Assembly (NCBI GenBank): GCA_038030265.1
Contig: CM075939.1
Span: forward strand, 11,699,253 to 11,763,252
Reading direction: 5' to 3'
DNA from: Corythucha ciliata
Taxonomy: Eukaryota; Arthropoda; Insecta; Hemiptera; Tingidae
DNA length: 64,000 nt
Every line of letters begins with the position of its first letter. Position 1 is the first letter of the stretch. A program made the position numbers and the translations under genes. Positions 25,640 to 36,931 of the stretch are shown in pieces. Under the pieces are notes generated by a model. That model was not told the DNA's origin and searched no databases. It saw nothing but the letters and a program-made list of their open reading frames with translations.

Positions 25640-25993
25640 TGTTGACGTGCGTACAGCGAAACGACGCGATTCTGTTGGTCGACACAGCCGTGGACTCAAA
25701 CCCCCGCCCCGCCGCCCCCCTCGTGGGCCGCGTCGTAACCCGAGAAAACACCGACGCGAAACGACGCCGGTCGCGCGCATCCCCCGAACACTCTCCGCGA
25801 CACTGAAGAGCGACTCCTTCATCAATCCACATGCGGACGCGCAAGGATGAAAAATCGACGGAAAAAAAACAAAACCAAAAACGTGTAACGCTATACTTTG
25901 AAAAACGCGCTCGTGGTCACAAACAGCCGACGGTTTTGACGGGGACCGTAACAAAGTCCCTTAGAGGCGTGGAAAACCATTTTAAAATGCCTG
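25640..25993 (+). promoter_or_regulatory. CpG-dense block, candidate promoter / first exon
   Basis: The stretch 25640-25800 is markedly richer in CG dinucleotides than anything nearby. It is followed by an ATG at 25831 with 54 open codons (a basic, Lys/Arg-rich peptide including VTLYFEKRARG) that run into a consensus donor CCTG|GTGAGT at 25993/25994. This layout fits a first exon on the plus strand. No partner exon was identified before the transposon-filled region, so the gene is unknown. It could be a distal promoter of the Polycomb gene 13 kb downstream. Confidence 0.3.
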
Positions 25994-26150
25994 GTGAGTC
26001 CTAAAGTCATTTTCTGTGGGTTATATTTGTGTAAAAATTGGAGGCTTAAAAAGTACTAGTGAGGGGGGGGGGGACGATTGCCAGGTTTTCGAATGGCGTG
26101 TCTTTTAACGTCGTGAACTTCGTTCAAGCGCAAGATTGACGTCTTTTGGG

Positions 26151-26899
26151 TCAAAATCTCAGCTTTTTTCGGTTCAAATGACACCTCTCAGCTAGGTTAC
26201 GGTGAAACCTGGAGAACTTTGTTTCGATGTATTCTTTTACTGTAGGCAAGGCCATTTCCTTGTGTAGTTGGGTGTTGCGGAAGAACCATGGCGCACTTAC
26301 TGCCATTCGAAGGACTTTGTTCTGGATGGTTTGCAATTTTTGTATTTTGGATGCGGCTGCTGCTCCCCATATCTCACTACCGTACATTATTAGAGGGCGA
26401 ATTAGCGACGTGTATACCATAGTACAGAACCGTGGTTTTAGATTGTTTTTTCTATTCAGGATGGGGTAGAGTAGCCGCAGTCTCAAATATCCATCTCTGA
26501 TTTTGTTGGTTATGTGTTTCTCCCAGGTTAACCTTCTGTCTAAATGAATCCCGAGGTAGCGCACAGATTGTTTTTTGTCGTTCTATTTTACGATGCTGTT
26601 GCCTATGCTTAGTTCGGTAGGTTCGTTGGGGAAGCGGAGAGTAAATACCTTGGACTGGCATTTAGCTGAATTTAGTATTATCTTCCACTTATTCATGTAC
26701 AGTGCGACCTTCTCTCAAGTGCTCCTTGGACTGAGTTTCGTGCTTCATCGATGTCTTTGTTCGAGAAGTATAAGACAGTGTCATCTGCGAAGATAGCGTG
26801 CTCGACATTTTGTGTACTTGGGAAGTCACTTATATAAAATTTAAATAACATTGGCGAAAGAACCGATCCCTGGAGAGTTCCAGCGAGTATCGGTAGCTG
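26151..26899 (-). pseudogene. Jockey-like non-LTR retrotransposon, RT 3' fragment
   Basis: Reading on the minus strand from 26899, the frame begins in the middle of a reverse transcriptase: LPILAGTLQGSVLSP, then the catalytic FADDTVLY. After an interval come the C-terminal block (RYLGIHLDRRLTWEKHI), YGSEIWG and the thumb region, as in Jockey-clade elements. A stop near 26582, between the palm and RYLG blocks, and a frame change near 26700 break it. The 5' part is missing: the RT is cut exactly where the hAT-like terminus CACTGGCGG begins at 26900, so that element either inserted into it or replaced its upstream half. Confidence 0.8.
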
Positions 26900-29800
26900 C
26901 ACTGGCGGACCTACACGTATCGGGGCCCGGGGCGGAAATCTTCAAGAGGCCCCTAAAAGTCTCTAATTATACATACTTAATACAAACCTCTATTGGTTAC
27001 CGCTAAGGCCTTTTCCTTATTTTAGGCAAATCACCGCTATTTCCCCAACCTATCCGCCAAACAGTGCCTATGCCAAGTTTAAGCCGCCAATTTCTCCATT
27101 TTAGCCGCGAATGAGTGCTTTTTGTCAACTTTACCAGCAAATTAGCGCTTTTCGCCGCAATTTAGCGCAAATTAGCCGCGGATTAGTGGGGTTCCCCCCC
27201 CCCACCTTATAGACATAAACACGCGCTTTTTCTCAACTTTAGCAGCAAAGTAGCTTTTTTATCCTGTGAATCAGCGATGTTTCTTAACTTTTTATCGAGT
27301 TTGCGTTTTTCACAATTTTCACAAATTAGCTATTTTTTCTAGCAGGGACCAGAGAATTAGCACTTTACTCGGTTTGAGTTGAAAATTAGCGTTTTACTCA
27401 ATATTAGCCGCAAAATAGCGGTTTTTTCTAAATGTTTACGACAAGTTAGCATTTTCTTGTTCACCGTAACCATACGCTACGGATCAGCGTTTTTTTTCTC
27501 TCTCAGTTTTAGCCACGAATTTGCGGGTTTTTCACCCATAGCCATAAATTGGCGCTTTTTCTCAATTTTAGCCTCAAAGTTGACGGAGGTAGCCGCGAAT
27601 TTTCTCAATTTTAGCCGTGAATTAGCGCTTTTTAGCAGCGTAACCCGTAAAATAGCGAATTCTGTTCATTTTAACCACGAATTGGCGTTTTCCGATATTT
27701 TAATATTTTTCCATTTTTGGCAGCGTATTAGCACTTTTTTTCAATTCAGGATGAAAATTAACATTTTTCTTAATTTTAGCCAGAATAATTACTGATTTTC
27801 TCAATATTAGCTGCAAATTAGCGGGTTTTTCTCCATTTTAACACCACATCAGCATTTTTTAAATTGCCGTGAATCAGTGTTTTTTTTTTTTTTTTGCTTA
27901 TAGCCATGAATTTGCTGTTTTTCTCAATTCCAGTCACAAAGTTGCCCTCAGAAGGCGAGATGGCGGAATTAGAAATTCTTAAACACTTTATCCGCAAATG
28001 TTTTCCTTAATTTTAGCCGCGAATTAGCGCTTTTTTTCACTTTTAGCTGCGTAGAAGCGTTTTTAGCCTGTGAATTCGCGAATTTTCTCAATTTTAGCCA
28101 CGAATTGGCGTTTTCATCAATTTTTAACCGGGAATAGCACTTGTTTTCCCTATTTGAGCTGAAAACTAGAGTTTTTATTTTATTTATGCCGGGCTAATTA
28201 GTGAATGTTTTCAATATCAGCTGCGTTTTTTTTGTTCTGTTTTTTTTTTGTTTTTTTCACATTTCAGTCCCACATTGGCATTTTTTTCCTTCTACTTTTG
28301 CTATGGATTAGCGTTTATTGTTTAGTTTTAGGCTCGAACTTTTAGTGATTTTCCCTAATTTTGGCCACGGGTTAGCGCTTTTCCTCATTTTCAGCCACAT
28401 ACTTGTTATTGCAACCACTTTCGTGGGGTTTACTCCTTGAAAAATAAAAAATTTACGGATTTCACACCTTCAAAATTAAAACTTCACGGAATTTGCTCAC
28501 TTTTAAGAGCAATCCAGTGGTCTGTCTCTGAATTCATGAACAAGAGAAAAGGCGCTAAGGGACAAAAATTGATAAAACGCCATTTCTGTGACTGACATCG
28601 TGAAAAATAGCTGATTCACGGCTAAAATCACCATTTTAGACGCGAGTTAGCGACTTTACATCCTAAAAATGACGTTAAAAAATCTCTTTTCTTCCTCTTA
28701 AAGCTCTTCGAGGGCCCAGAGTGGTCCGTCCCTTCTCGCCACTATCTCAGTACGGCTATAGAGTTTAAAAGGGTCGTATACCCTCAAAATTGGCTTTAGG
28801 GACACAGTCCTGCAAAATTTGCTTTTCGAGTGAGTAATACCTGCGAAATTTGTTCTGTGAGCACTAAATCCGCAAAATTTGGGCGTTGATTGGACTATAA
28901 ACCCACAAATTTCATCTTTTTTTTTACGGCCAAATCTCCTAAATTTGGGTATAAAGAGGATGAAAACCGAAAATTCCAGTCAACGATGCCACCACGAAGA
29001 TAAAAATTCGCGAATAACCTGTAGGTGTTAATTTGTGGTTACGAACGAAAAAAAAATCCCTTATTCCCGGTTAAAATTGAGAAAATCACTAGTTACCGCG
29101 AATAAAATTAAGAAAAGCGCTAAGTTTCAGATCAAATTGAGAAAACGGCTAAAATGGAGAAAAATCTCAGTAGGTGTGGCTAAACGTGAGAAAAAGCGCT
29201 AATGCATTGCTAAAAGTGAGAAAGAAAAAGGCTAATACGAGGCTATAATGTGGATAATTTTTGCAAATCACTAATTAGTGCGCCTGGAATTATGAGAAAC
29301 ACGAATTTCCAGCTCAAGTTGAGAAAATGTTCTATCTCGCTGCAAAAAATGGGGAAAAAATATCACCAAGATGATACAATTGAGATAATCCACCAACTCG
29401 CGGATAAAATTGAGGAAAATCACTCTAATTCGCAGCTAAAAAAATGGAGCAATAGCAATTTGCGTCCAATATTGAAAATACGCTAATTCGAGGCTTCTAA
29501 CAGCGATTTCTTTGTGGCAAAGATTGCAAAAAAACGCCAGTTCAAGGCAATAGGTGAAAAAATCCGCTAATTCGCAGCTAAAAATTAGGATAAGGGCTAA
29601 TCCATGGCTCACGATGAAATTATATTCTTAAGTAATACAGGGCTGGAATGTAAAAAAAAAAAAAAACGCTAATTTGTGGTCAATTTTGGCAAGCTACTAA
29701 TTGGCATGGCTAAAATGTTAAAAAACGCTAATTTTTCAAAGCTTTTTCATGCTCAAATTGAGAAAAAGTGCTAATTCACTGCTAGAAATTGAGGAAATCG

Positions 29801-30515
29801 CCAATGTAAGTTTCCGAAAAATCGCTACTTCGCAGCTAAAATTGAGAAAAGTGCTAATTCGCGTCTGAAAATAGGGACAAATTTCAATTTGTGTCTACGA
29901 TTGAATATACGCCAATTCGAGGATTCTGAAAGCTATTTATTTATGGCAAAATTGAGGAAGAAGGCCAATTCCTCGCTATAGGTGAAAAATCCTAATCCAT
30001 TGCTCCATGGCGCTAATCTATTGCAAGAAGTGGGAGGAAAAATTATAGTGCAGACTCACATGAGAGTCGACGCCCTATGACGACCTCGGCCACTCTGCTG
30101 GGCCGGAAAATCTCTAAACCGCTGCTAATTTGAGAAAAGCGACAATTTGCGGGGCATCCTAATTTACGGCCAAAATTGAAAAAAGAGAAAAAAATCACAG
30201 TTTCAACAGCCATTTCTTTCCTGAGATATAGTGCTAAGTCATGGCTTAAGCAAAATAAATCGCTAATCCGTGGCTAAAATATTATCGACGATTTATGGAT
30301 AGAGCTAATTGAGAAAAAGCGCTTATTCACAGCTATAGTTAAGAAAACGCTAATCGCGGAAAAAATGAGTGAAACATAGCTAATTCGCATCTAAAATTGA
30401 GATAAAACGCTAATTTAATGCTAAAAGAGGGAAAATCGATAGTTTACGCGAAATTCGATAAAAAATAAGGCCCCAATGTTAGCTTAGGCCCGAGGCCCCA
30501 ACTTTAATAAAGACG
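26900..30515. mobile_element. Foldback-type element made of inverted short-unit arrays
   Basis: The left end CACTGGCGGACCTACACG followed by TATCGGGGCCC matches other array-bearing elements. From about 27050 to 28400 the array runs in the orientation TTAGCCGCGAATTAGCGC plus TTTTTCTCAATT. From about 29040 to 30470 the same family runs as its reverse complement, with units GCGCTAATTCGCGGC plus TAAAATTGAGAAAA. A different array (AAATTTG family, 28740-28960) sits in the centre. The right end carries GGCCCGAGGCCCC and TAAAGACGGC near 30490-30515, like other right ends. No transposase frame is present. Confidence 0.65.
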
Positions 30516-31290
30516 GCCGCACCGATACCAGTAGCAATACCGTTACGACATTCAGAAGGAGCGCTGAACGCCGGACGGGACATAACGCTAATTTGCGGTT
30601 AAAATGAAAAAAAAAAATGCTAAAGCGCGGCTTATTCTGAACGTTGACTTCATAGGTAAGGGGATGGGTGCGGGGGCCGTTTCTAGCCCTCGCTGGGCCC
30701 CTAGGCGAGAACTATCGGGGGGCCCCTATAGCAGCCGGTGGAGACGCGGATTCAGGTTTTGCTTAAAAGGCAGGGGTTTCAGAAATTGCATGCTTTGCTC
30801 TACAAAAAACTGGCTTGACAGCCACTCGCATCCTTCAAATAGCTAAACTAGGTATAGGTACCACAAAAAACCGGATAAACTGACTACAGTCGCACCAAAA
30901 AATGACGATTTTTCGCGCCTTAAAAATGACTAAACTTACTATTTACGACCTAAAAATAGCAAAACTGGCGAGAGTCGCTCAAATGTAGCCAAACTGACTT
31001 CTCGTGCCTTATAAATTGCTAGACGTACGATTAGGGAGCCATAAAAATACCTGAAAAGTACATCATTCGCGCCCTAAAAATGGCTAAATCGACCATTCGC
31101 GCTTTCTGGATACTTGGCATCCAAAAAACAGCTAAATTGGCTCCACGCACTCTAAAAAATGGCTAAAAACTGACGATTCGCACCCTAAAAATGCCTATAC
31201 AGATGACTCCCGCCTTTAGTTCGCCCCCGAAAAATTGCAAAAATTGACTCTAACCGCCCTAAAAATAGATTCGTGCCCTAAAAGTATCAA
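30516..31290. repeat. Array of the AAAATGGCTAAACTGAC family plus flank
   Basis: From about 30850 to 31280 degenerate 30-bp units appear (CCTAAAAATGGCTAAACTGA, then CGATTCGC). Before it, at about 30690-30750, there are GC-rich terminus-like strings (GGGCCCCTAGGCG, GGGGGGCCCC), possibly a broken hAT-like end. Confidence 0.6.
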
Positions 31291-31912
31291 CACAAGTATC
31301 AACAAGTGTTTTATTCGTTGACTCGTTTGAAAATAATGGCATTGCCGAAACCGCGGTCACGATAGTTCAAATAAAACAAGTGGGAGAAGATTTTTCACTT
31401 CTTTGTCTTCATTATGAAAATTCTACAACCCCAAAACAGTTACAACGTACAAAAAGATCCAAAAATCCCCCTAAAACAGACTATTTGTCAATAAAATTAA
31501 TGATGTTCAAAAATGGCAATTCAGCCTTGAAACTGAGGGATTTTTTTGCGATCAATAGCAGATTAAACCGAACAGTACCTATTTTGCACTTTTATGGAAA
31601 GGATATTTTGCTAGTCCGGCCAATGAAATTACCTGTCTGTTCGGCTCTGGAGCCGTCAAAAGTGTCCCAAATAAGCGGCTGAAACGAAGAACTTGGACGG
31701 GGAATGTTCACAAACTTGGCCGGGACACGATCAATTTAATCGAAAGTGGAAAATTGTCGAACTGCAGAGGCAGACTGCAAGCACACTACAGTAATAAGAG
31801 TGGCCTCCATTGAGACACGTCGTTCCTGGGGCCGAAGTTGAAACACGTTCAAGTTTCGTACCGAGAGATCCTTCAAGATCCGAATTTATTGGACTTAGCT
31901 GTTTAAAATAGC
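31291..31912. other. No recognisable gene; one 100-codon open stretch
   Basis: An open plus-strand frame at 31380-31682 reads as plausible but unrecognised protein. It lacks clear splice sites and lies between two arrays. I treat it as unsupported. Confidence 0.35.
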
Positions 31913-32814
31913 CAGTGCCGTCTTTAGGCGAGGGCCCGGGGCCCCGCGTCAATGGGGGCCCGGATCCTTCTGACTTTCTCGAGAAGACCGCCGCAAAATT
32001 TGCGTTTTAGGAATCTAGGGCCCCCAAAATTGGTTCTATAGCGAGCAAATCCCACGAGATTTGCGTTTCAATGATGCAGAATCGTGTAGATATTTTTATT
32101 AGTGTGCTAAAACCACGTAATTGTGGTTTTGAATAGTTATATCCGCGCGAAATTCATACAATTTCGCCAAGTTTTGGGGTTATAGCGAGTGAAAATCCGA
32201 GATCAATTTTTTTTTTTTTTAGTGAGCCAAACACGTGATTTTTTTGGTAAGAAAAATACCCAAAATTGGGTTTTAAATTAGCTAACCCAGAAAAAATTGT
32301 TCACCACAAACAGCCGCGAAATTGTTTTTTTCAGAAACAAAACAACCGCGAAATTGGTTTAGTGAGCTAGAACAACGAAAATGGGTTTTTAGCGACAGAA
32401 ATCCGAGAAGTGGTTTTAGTGGGAGGGCAACTGCCCACCGCCCATGTCCACGCTCATGGTTGACGTTTAAAAGTGAAAAAAGATGTGGCCAAACAATAGT
32501 GATCGTGACTACACCACTGTACTTTTTACACAAAGTGTAAAAAGCCATGTGAACCCCGCATGTCCAGCCATGTCGTGGGAATGAAAGTTTGCCAATTCCA
32601 ATCAAGACCATAAAGAAGAGGAATGTGACTCCGGAATCAGCTGTTTCGTCCTCCTGGATATGGTCTTTTTGGGTGATTAAAACCCGAGAAATTTGGTTCT
32701 TTGGAATCCAAATCCACGAAATTTGGGCTTTGAAAGGCTAACCCCCTCGAAAATTATATTTTAATGTGCACAATATGGGCATTTTGGCTCAGAGGGGAAA
32801 ATACATTTCACAGC
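31913..32814. mobile_element. hAT-like terminus with AAATTTG-family array
   Basis: Begins with CAGTGCCGTCTTTAGGCG then GGGCCCGGGGCCCC, the reverse complement of the terminus at 15566-15598. Inside (31970-32400 and 32660-32780) are units built on AAATTTG(C/G)GTTTT and AGTGAGC. A non-repetitive piece of about 250 bp (32410-32655) interrupts the array. The element's other end is not identifiable because a new terminus begins at 32815. Confidence 0.5.
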
Positions 32815-34510
32815 CACTGGCAGCCCTACACCTATCGGGGCCCAGGGCGGATAACTCTATGAGGCCCTTCAGTATCTGCTCTGTATTAGTGATTTTTCTC
32901 ACTTTTAGCCACAAATAAGTTGCATTCAGAAGCCGAGGATCGGTGTATTTTCAATTTTGAAACTTATTTATTGGGGTTTTCGCCCATCTTATCCGCTAAT
33001 TAGCGCTTTTTCTCAATTATTAGCTGGGAATTAGCATATCTGCTTAAGGAATTGGAGAAACTAGGGAATCAGCGTATATTTATCTTTTTCAGCCGCAAAT
33101 TTGTTTCCAGACGGCACAAATTTTCTCAATTTTAGCCGTCAGAATTTCGCTTTCGTGGGCTCGATCGAATATTAATTTAGCCACACTGTTTGCTCATCAC
33201 CATGCAGTAACGTTTTATTCTCCTAGACGGATGGGCTGAAAATCGTCGAAAGGATCCAAAGTCACTGTCAAATCATATACCAAAACTCCTTTTCAAGATA
33301 AAAAATCATAATTTTTCCATATTTAAGCTTTTCAGGGGCTCTCCGTGATAGGCCAGGTTTACGTCCAGCTTTTTCGTTGGACTTCAGACCCAACGCAGTA
33401 GTGTACCGAGGTACAGGAGGAGGGGGGGGTCGCCCCGGACCCTCTATCAGACAAAAATCGTTAATATTCGTGGCTATAGTTGCTAAAAAGTGCTGATTCG
33501 TGGTCTCGCGATGCAACTTCCAGTCTAAAATTATGAAAAAAATCGCTGATTCGCGGTACATGGAGGCCATTCTACGAATAAATTGCGCAAAAGTGTTGAA
33601 TTTGGGCAAACCCAGCGGTTAAAGTTGAGAAAACACGCTATATTATTGACAAATAAAAGACGCTTTCAGGTTAAAATTGGACAAAATGGCAAATTCATAA
33701 CTGAAATGGCGTAAAATCGCCCATTCGCGTATGATAAAGGGAATAGGATGCTGAATGGCAGCAAAATTAGCACCAAACGCTATTTCACAGCTGAAATTGG
33801 GAAAAATCGCTAATTTGCAATTTGCAGATATAAAGTTATGGACAAACGTTAGTTCGCGGAAACAAAATAAAGAAAATCACTAATTCGCGGCAAAAATTGA
33901 AAAAATCACCAAATAACGCAGCTAAAATTAAGAAAAACGTTAATTTCCAGTTCAAATTGGAGAAAAGTGCTAATTCTCAGTTAAAAATGGAAAAAATTGC
34001 TTAAATTGAGTCAAACGCCAATTCTTGGCAAAAATTGACAAAACTCGATAGGTAATGCACGGGTTGTAGACGCTACCACGCTGAAAAAATTTAGAAAAAG
34101 CGAAAATTCGCTGCTAAAATTGAGAAACATCACTAATTCTCGAATTAAGTGTCGTCAAATGATGATTTTTTGACAGAAATGGATGGATAGATGTAAATGT
34201 TTTGGTTTGAAAAAAAAAAAAAAAAAACATTTATAATTCAAATCGCACCTTCTGAAGGCATTTTTGCGGCTAAAATTCAGACAAATGGCAAATTCACGCA
34301 TGGCTATAGTACAATGTTAAAAAATACGATAATTCACGGCTAGAACTGAAAAGAAGCAATAATCTATACCTATAAAAGTTCTTAAACACTTTATCCGCAA
34401 ATGTTTTCCTCAATTTTAGCCGCGAATTAGCGTTTTTTTTTTCACTTTTAGCTGCGTAGAAGCGTTTTTAGCCTGTGAATTCGCGAATTTTCTCAATTTC
34501 AGCCACGAAT

Positions 34511-34997
34511 GAGGTAGTAACATAAAAAATAAAAATCGCTGGAGACATTTTTTTTCTAAAGAAAATGACTAAATATGACCAGGAATTGAATATTAGTGCG
34601 TAAATAATTGATTTCGATTTATAGCGAAATAATAAAACTTGCCAATTTTTTTTGTTACCTTAAACGGCCGGTCTGTGACTCGTGACGTAACTAAAGGGTC
34701 GTGACCCCTCCCAACCCTCCGCATCATGGCTGTTATCATGTGTTGCCCCTTCTTGACCATCCCCTTTCTCTAAAGTCCTATTGTTTGATTTGTGGGAAGC
34801 CATTGTGAAGGTTATGCGAAGGCTGTTATTGCGTCATCAGTCTATCTAGCCTATTTCAAATGGGTCCCGCAACCCAATAGATTTAAAAATTAATACAAAA
34901 ATGTAGGGCCTGATTTTATGTGAACGGATCGTATTTCATGAGTTTTGGTAACCAAGCTATCATGACGGCATGGTTTTGGAAAATGTGTTACTTCCTC
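34511..34997. mobile_element. Nested 487-bp MITE-like insertion
   Basis: Comparison with the near-identical sequence at 28081-28140 shows an empty site there (CACGAATTGGCG), while here CACGAAT and ATTGGCG are separated by 487 bp. The insert begins GAGGTAGTAACA and ends TGTTACTTCCTC, which are inverted repeats with one mismatch. Flanking AT on both sides suggests a 2-bp target duplication, or none if the terminal T and A belong to the element. It has no open frame, so it is non-autonomous. Confidence 0.8.
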
Positions 34998-35574
34998 ATT
35001 GGCGTTTTCCTCAATTTTTAACCGGGAATAGCACTTTTTCCCTATTTGACCTGAAAACTAGAGTTTTTATTTTATTTATGCCGGGCTAATTAGTGAATGT
35101 TTTCAATATCAGCTGCGTTTTTTTTTTGTTCTGTTTTGTTTTGTTTTTTTGTTTTTTTAACATTTCAGTCCCACATTGGCATTTTTTTCCTTCAACTTTT
35201 GCTATGGATTAGCGTTTATTGTTTAGTTTTAGCCTCGAACTTTTAGTGATTTTCCCCAATTTTGGCCACGGGTTAGCGTTTTTCCTCAATTTCAGCCACG
35301 AACTATCATTTTCCTCATTTTCAGCCACACATTTCATTTTTAGTAGCGAATTAGTGAATTGGCACTTTTTCTCAGTTTGAGTTGAAAATTAGTGTTTTTC
35401 TTAATATGTTAGCCACCCTAATTATTTTTTTTTTTCAATTTTAGCCGTGTTGTTTTTTGGATTTTAGCCCCGCATAAGCCATTTTTTTTCTACTTTCTGC
35501 TATGGTTTAGCGCTGGTTCTCAGTTTGAGCCTCGAATCTTTCAGAAGCTATACGGATTTGCGTTTTCTCAATTC

Positions 35575-36254
35575 GAGGTCAGGAGGATCGGATTTTGTCG
35601 GTGGGTCATCACCAATCATTTGCGCCTACGTCATACACTTTTCGCTGACGAAGCAACTTTTACACGGGATGGTGTCTTCAATTCCCCCAACACTCATACG
35701 TGGTCCCAAGAAAACCTTCGGGGAACAATTACGACTAGCTTCCAACACAAGTTCTCGGTCAACGTTTGGCATGGTCTAATCAATAACCAATTGATTGGGC
35801 CATTTGTGTTTGAAGAACGACTAAATGGCCGTAATTACTTAAATTTTTTGGAAAACGAGCTGCCTGGTTTACTCGAGGATCTTCCCCTGACCACTAGGGA
35901 GTGTCTCATTTTCCAACACGATGGTGCCCCTCCACACTACTCTACTGGAGAAGTGAGACGATATCTTAATGAAGTATTCCCTGGACGATGGTTTGGACGA
36001 AGTGGTCCGCTCGATTAGCCAGCAAGGTCTCCGGACCTTACGCCCCTCGACTACTTCTTGTGGGGAAGCCTGAAGTCGATGGTGTATAAAGAAAGGGTCA
36101 ACTCCAGAGAAGATCTCATCCGGCGAATCATGGTATGCTCTGAAGAAATCAGGCAACAGCCAGCCATATCCGTAACGCTACCCAATCTATAGTCAAAAGA
36201 GCCAGGAAATGCTTGGAACAAGGAGGGGGACTTTTCGAACATCTCATTAAATAG
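35575..36254 (+). pseudogene. Mariner/Tc1-superfamily transposase, truncated and broken
   Basis: The catalytic core of an IS630/Tc1/mariner-type DDE transposase, which cuts and pastes its own element: first Asp in FADEATFTRDG, second in FQHDGAPPHYS, third in SPDLTPLDYFLWG. The N-terminal DNA-binding part is absent; the frame starts abruptly at a junction with array sequence. A TAG at 36016-36018, just before PARSPDL, interrupts it at a position where the family has Trp. A one-base shift near 36150 moves the last 28 codons (RNATQSIVKRARKC...) to another frame, ending at TAG 36252-36254. It is therefore inactive. The element's right terminus is probably CTGAAACACCCTGTAT at 36915-36930. Confidence 0.85.
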
Positions 36255-36931
36255 TTTTTAAATTACAGTTTTTCATTTTAAGAATTGAGTTCAGTAAGGT
36301 ACTAGCCGTCACGGAGGTTAGTTGCTTTCTTTGCAATCCATCATCTTCAGTCAGTCCTATCACTTCACTCATAAGCGCAAAGCATCTGGGTAGTTCCAGT
36401 AATGTCCTTAGTTGAAGATCTCGTGTTGCGTGTTAGTCATTTTTAGTGTTTAGCTACGACTTTTTAGGTTAAGAGGTCGATTACTCAAAATTGGGCGAGG
36501 TTAGCCTACGTTTTTTCTATGTCACCATTATGGAGCAGTTTTGCTCAAATTAACCTATCCGTAGGACTAAGAAACAGCTGACTGCCACTGCTTTAAAATT
36601 TTTTGACTTAGTTAATCACGTCACTTTCATCATGTTCATGTGATGATAAATGCCATACAAAACCACCAAAACCAACTATGACGGCGGATTCTAAAAGGCA
36701 ATTTTGTGCTCTTTCCGAATCTGTCATCAATATTAGGCCAGATCGAAGCAGTTTGCCGGTATCTCGCTATTTTGAAGAAAAAAGATGAGATTAGACGAAA
36801 ACCACAAATTCGCGAATATCTCGTGAGGAAAGCATTTTGGGCCATTATGTCAATATGACGTTTCTGGTGCGTCTTAGTGGGTACTACAACATGTGCAAGT
36901 ATTGCACATTAAAACTGAAACACCCTGTATA
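36255..36931. mobile_element. Right arm of the mariner-like copy or adjacent debris
   Basis: No array units occur here. The stretch ends with CTGAAACACCCTGTAT at 36915-36930, after which the GCTAATnnGCGG array resumes. A plus-strand stretch near 36745-36850 (ending RKPQIREYLVRKAFWA) hints at a second decayed coding fragment that I cannot identify. Confidence 0.35.

Noticed and set aside
25622..25954. Minus-strand open frame of 110 codons in the CpG-dense block
   Set aside because: Openness is explained by GC-rich composition. The plus strand has a consensus donor and ATG, so that strand was preferred.
31380..31682. 100-codon plus-strand frame as a gene
   Set aside because: No recognisable domain or convincing splice sites, and it lies between transposon fragments.
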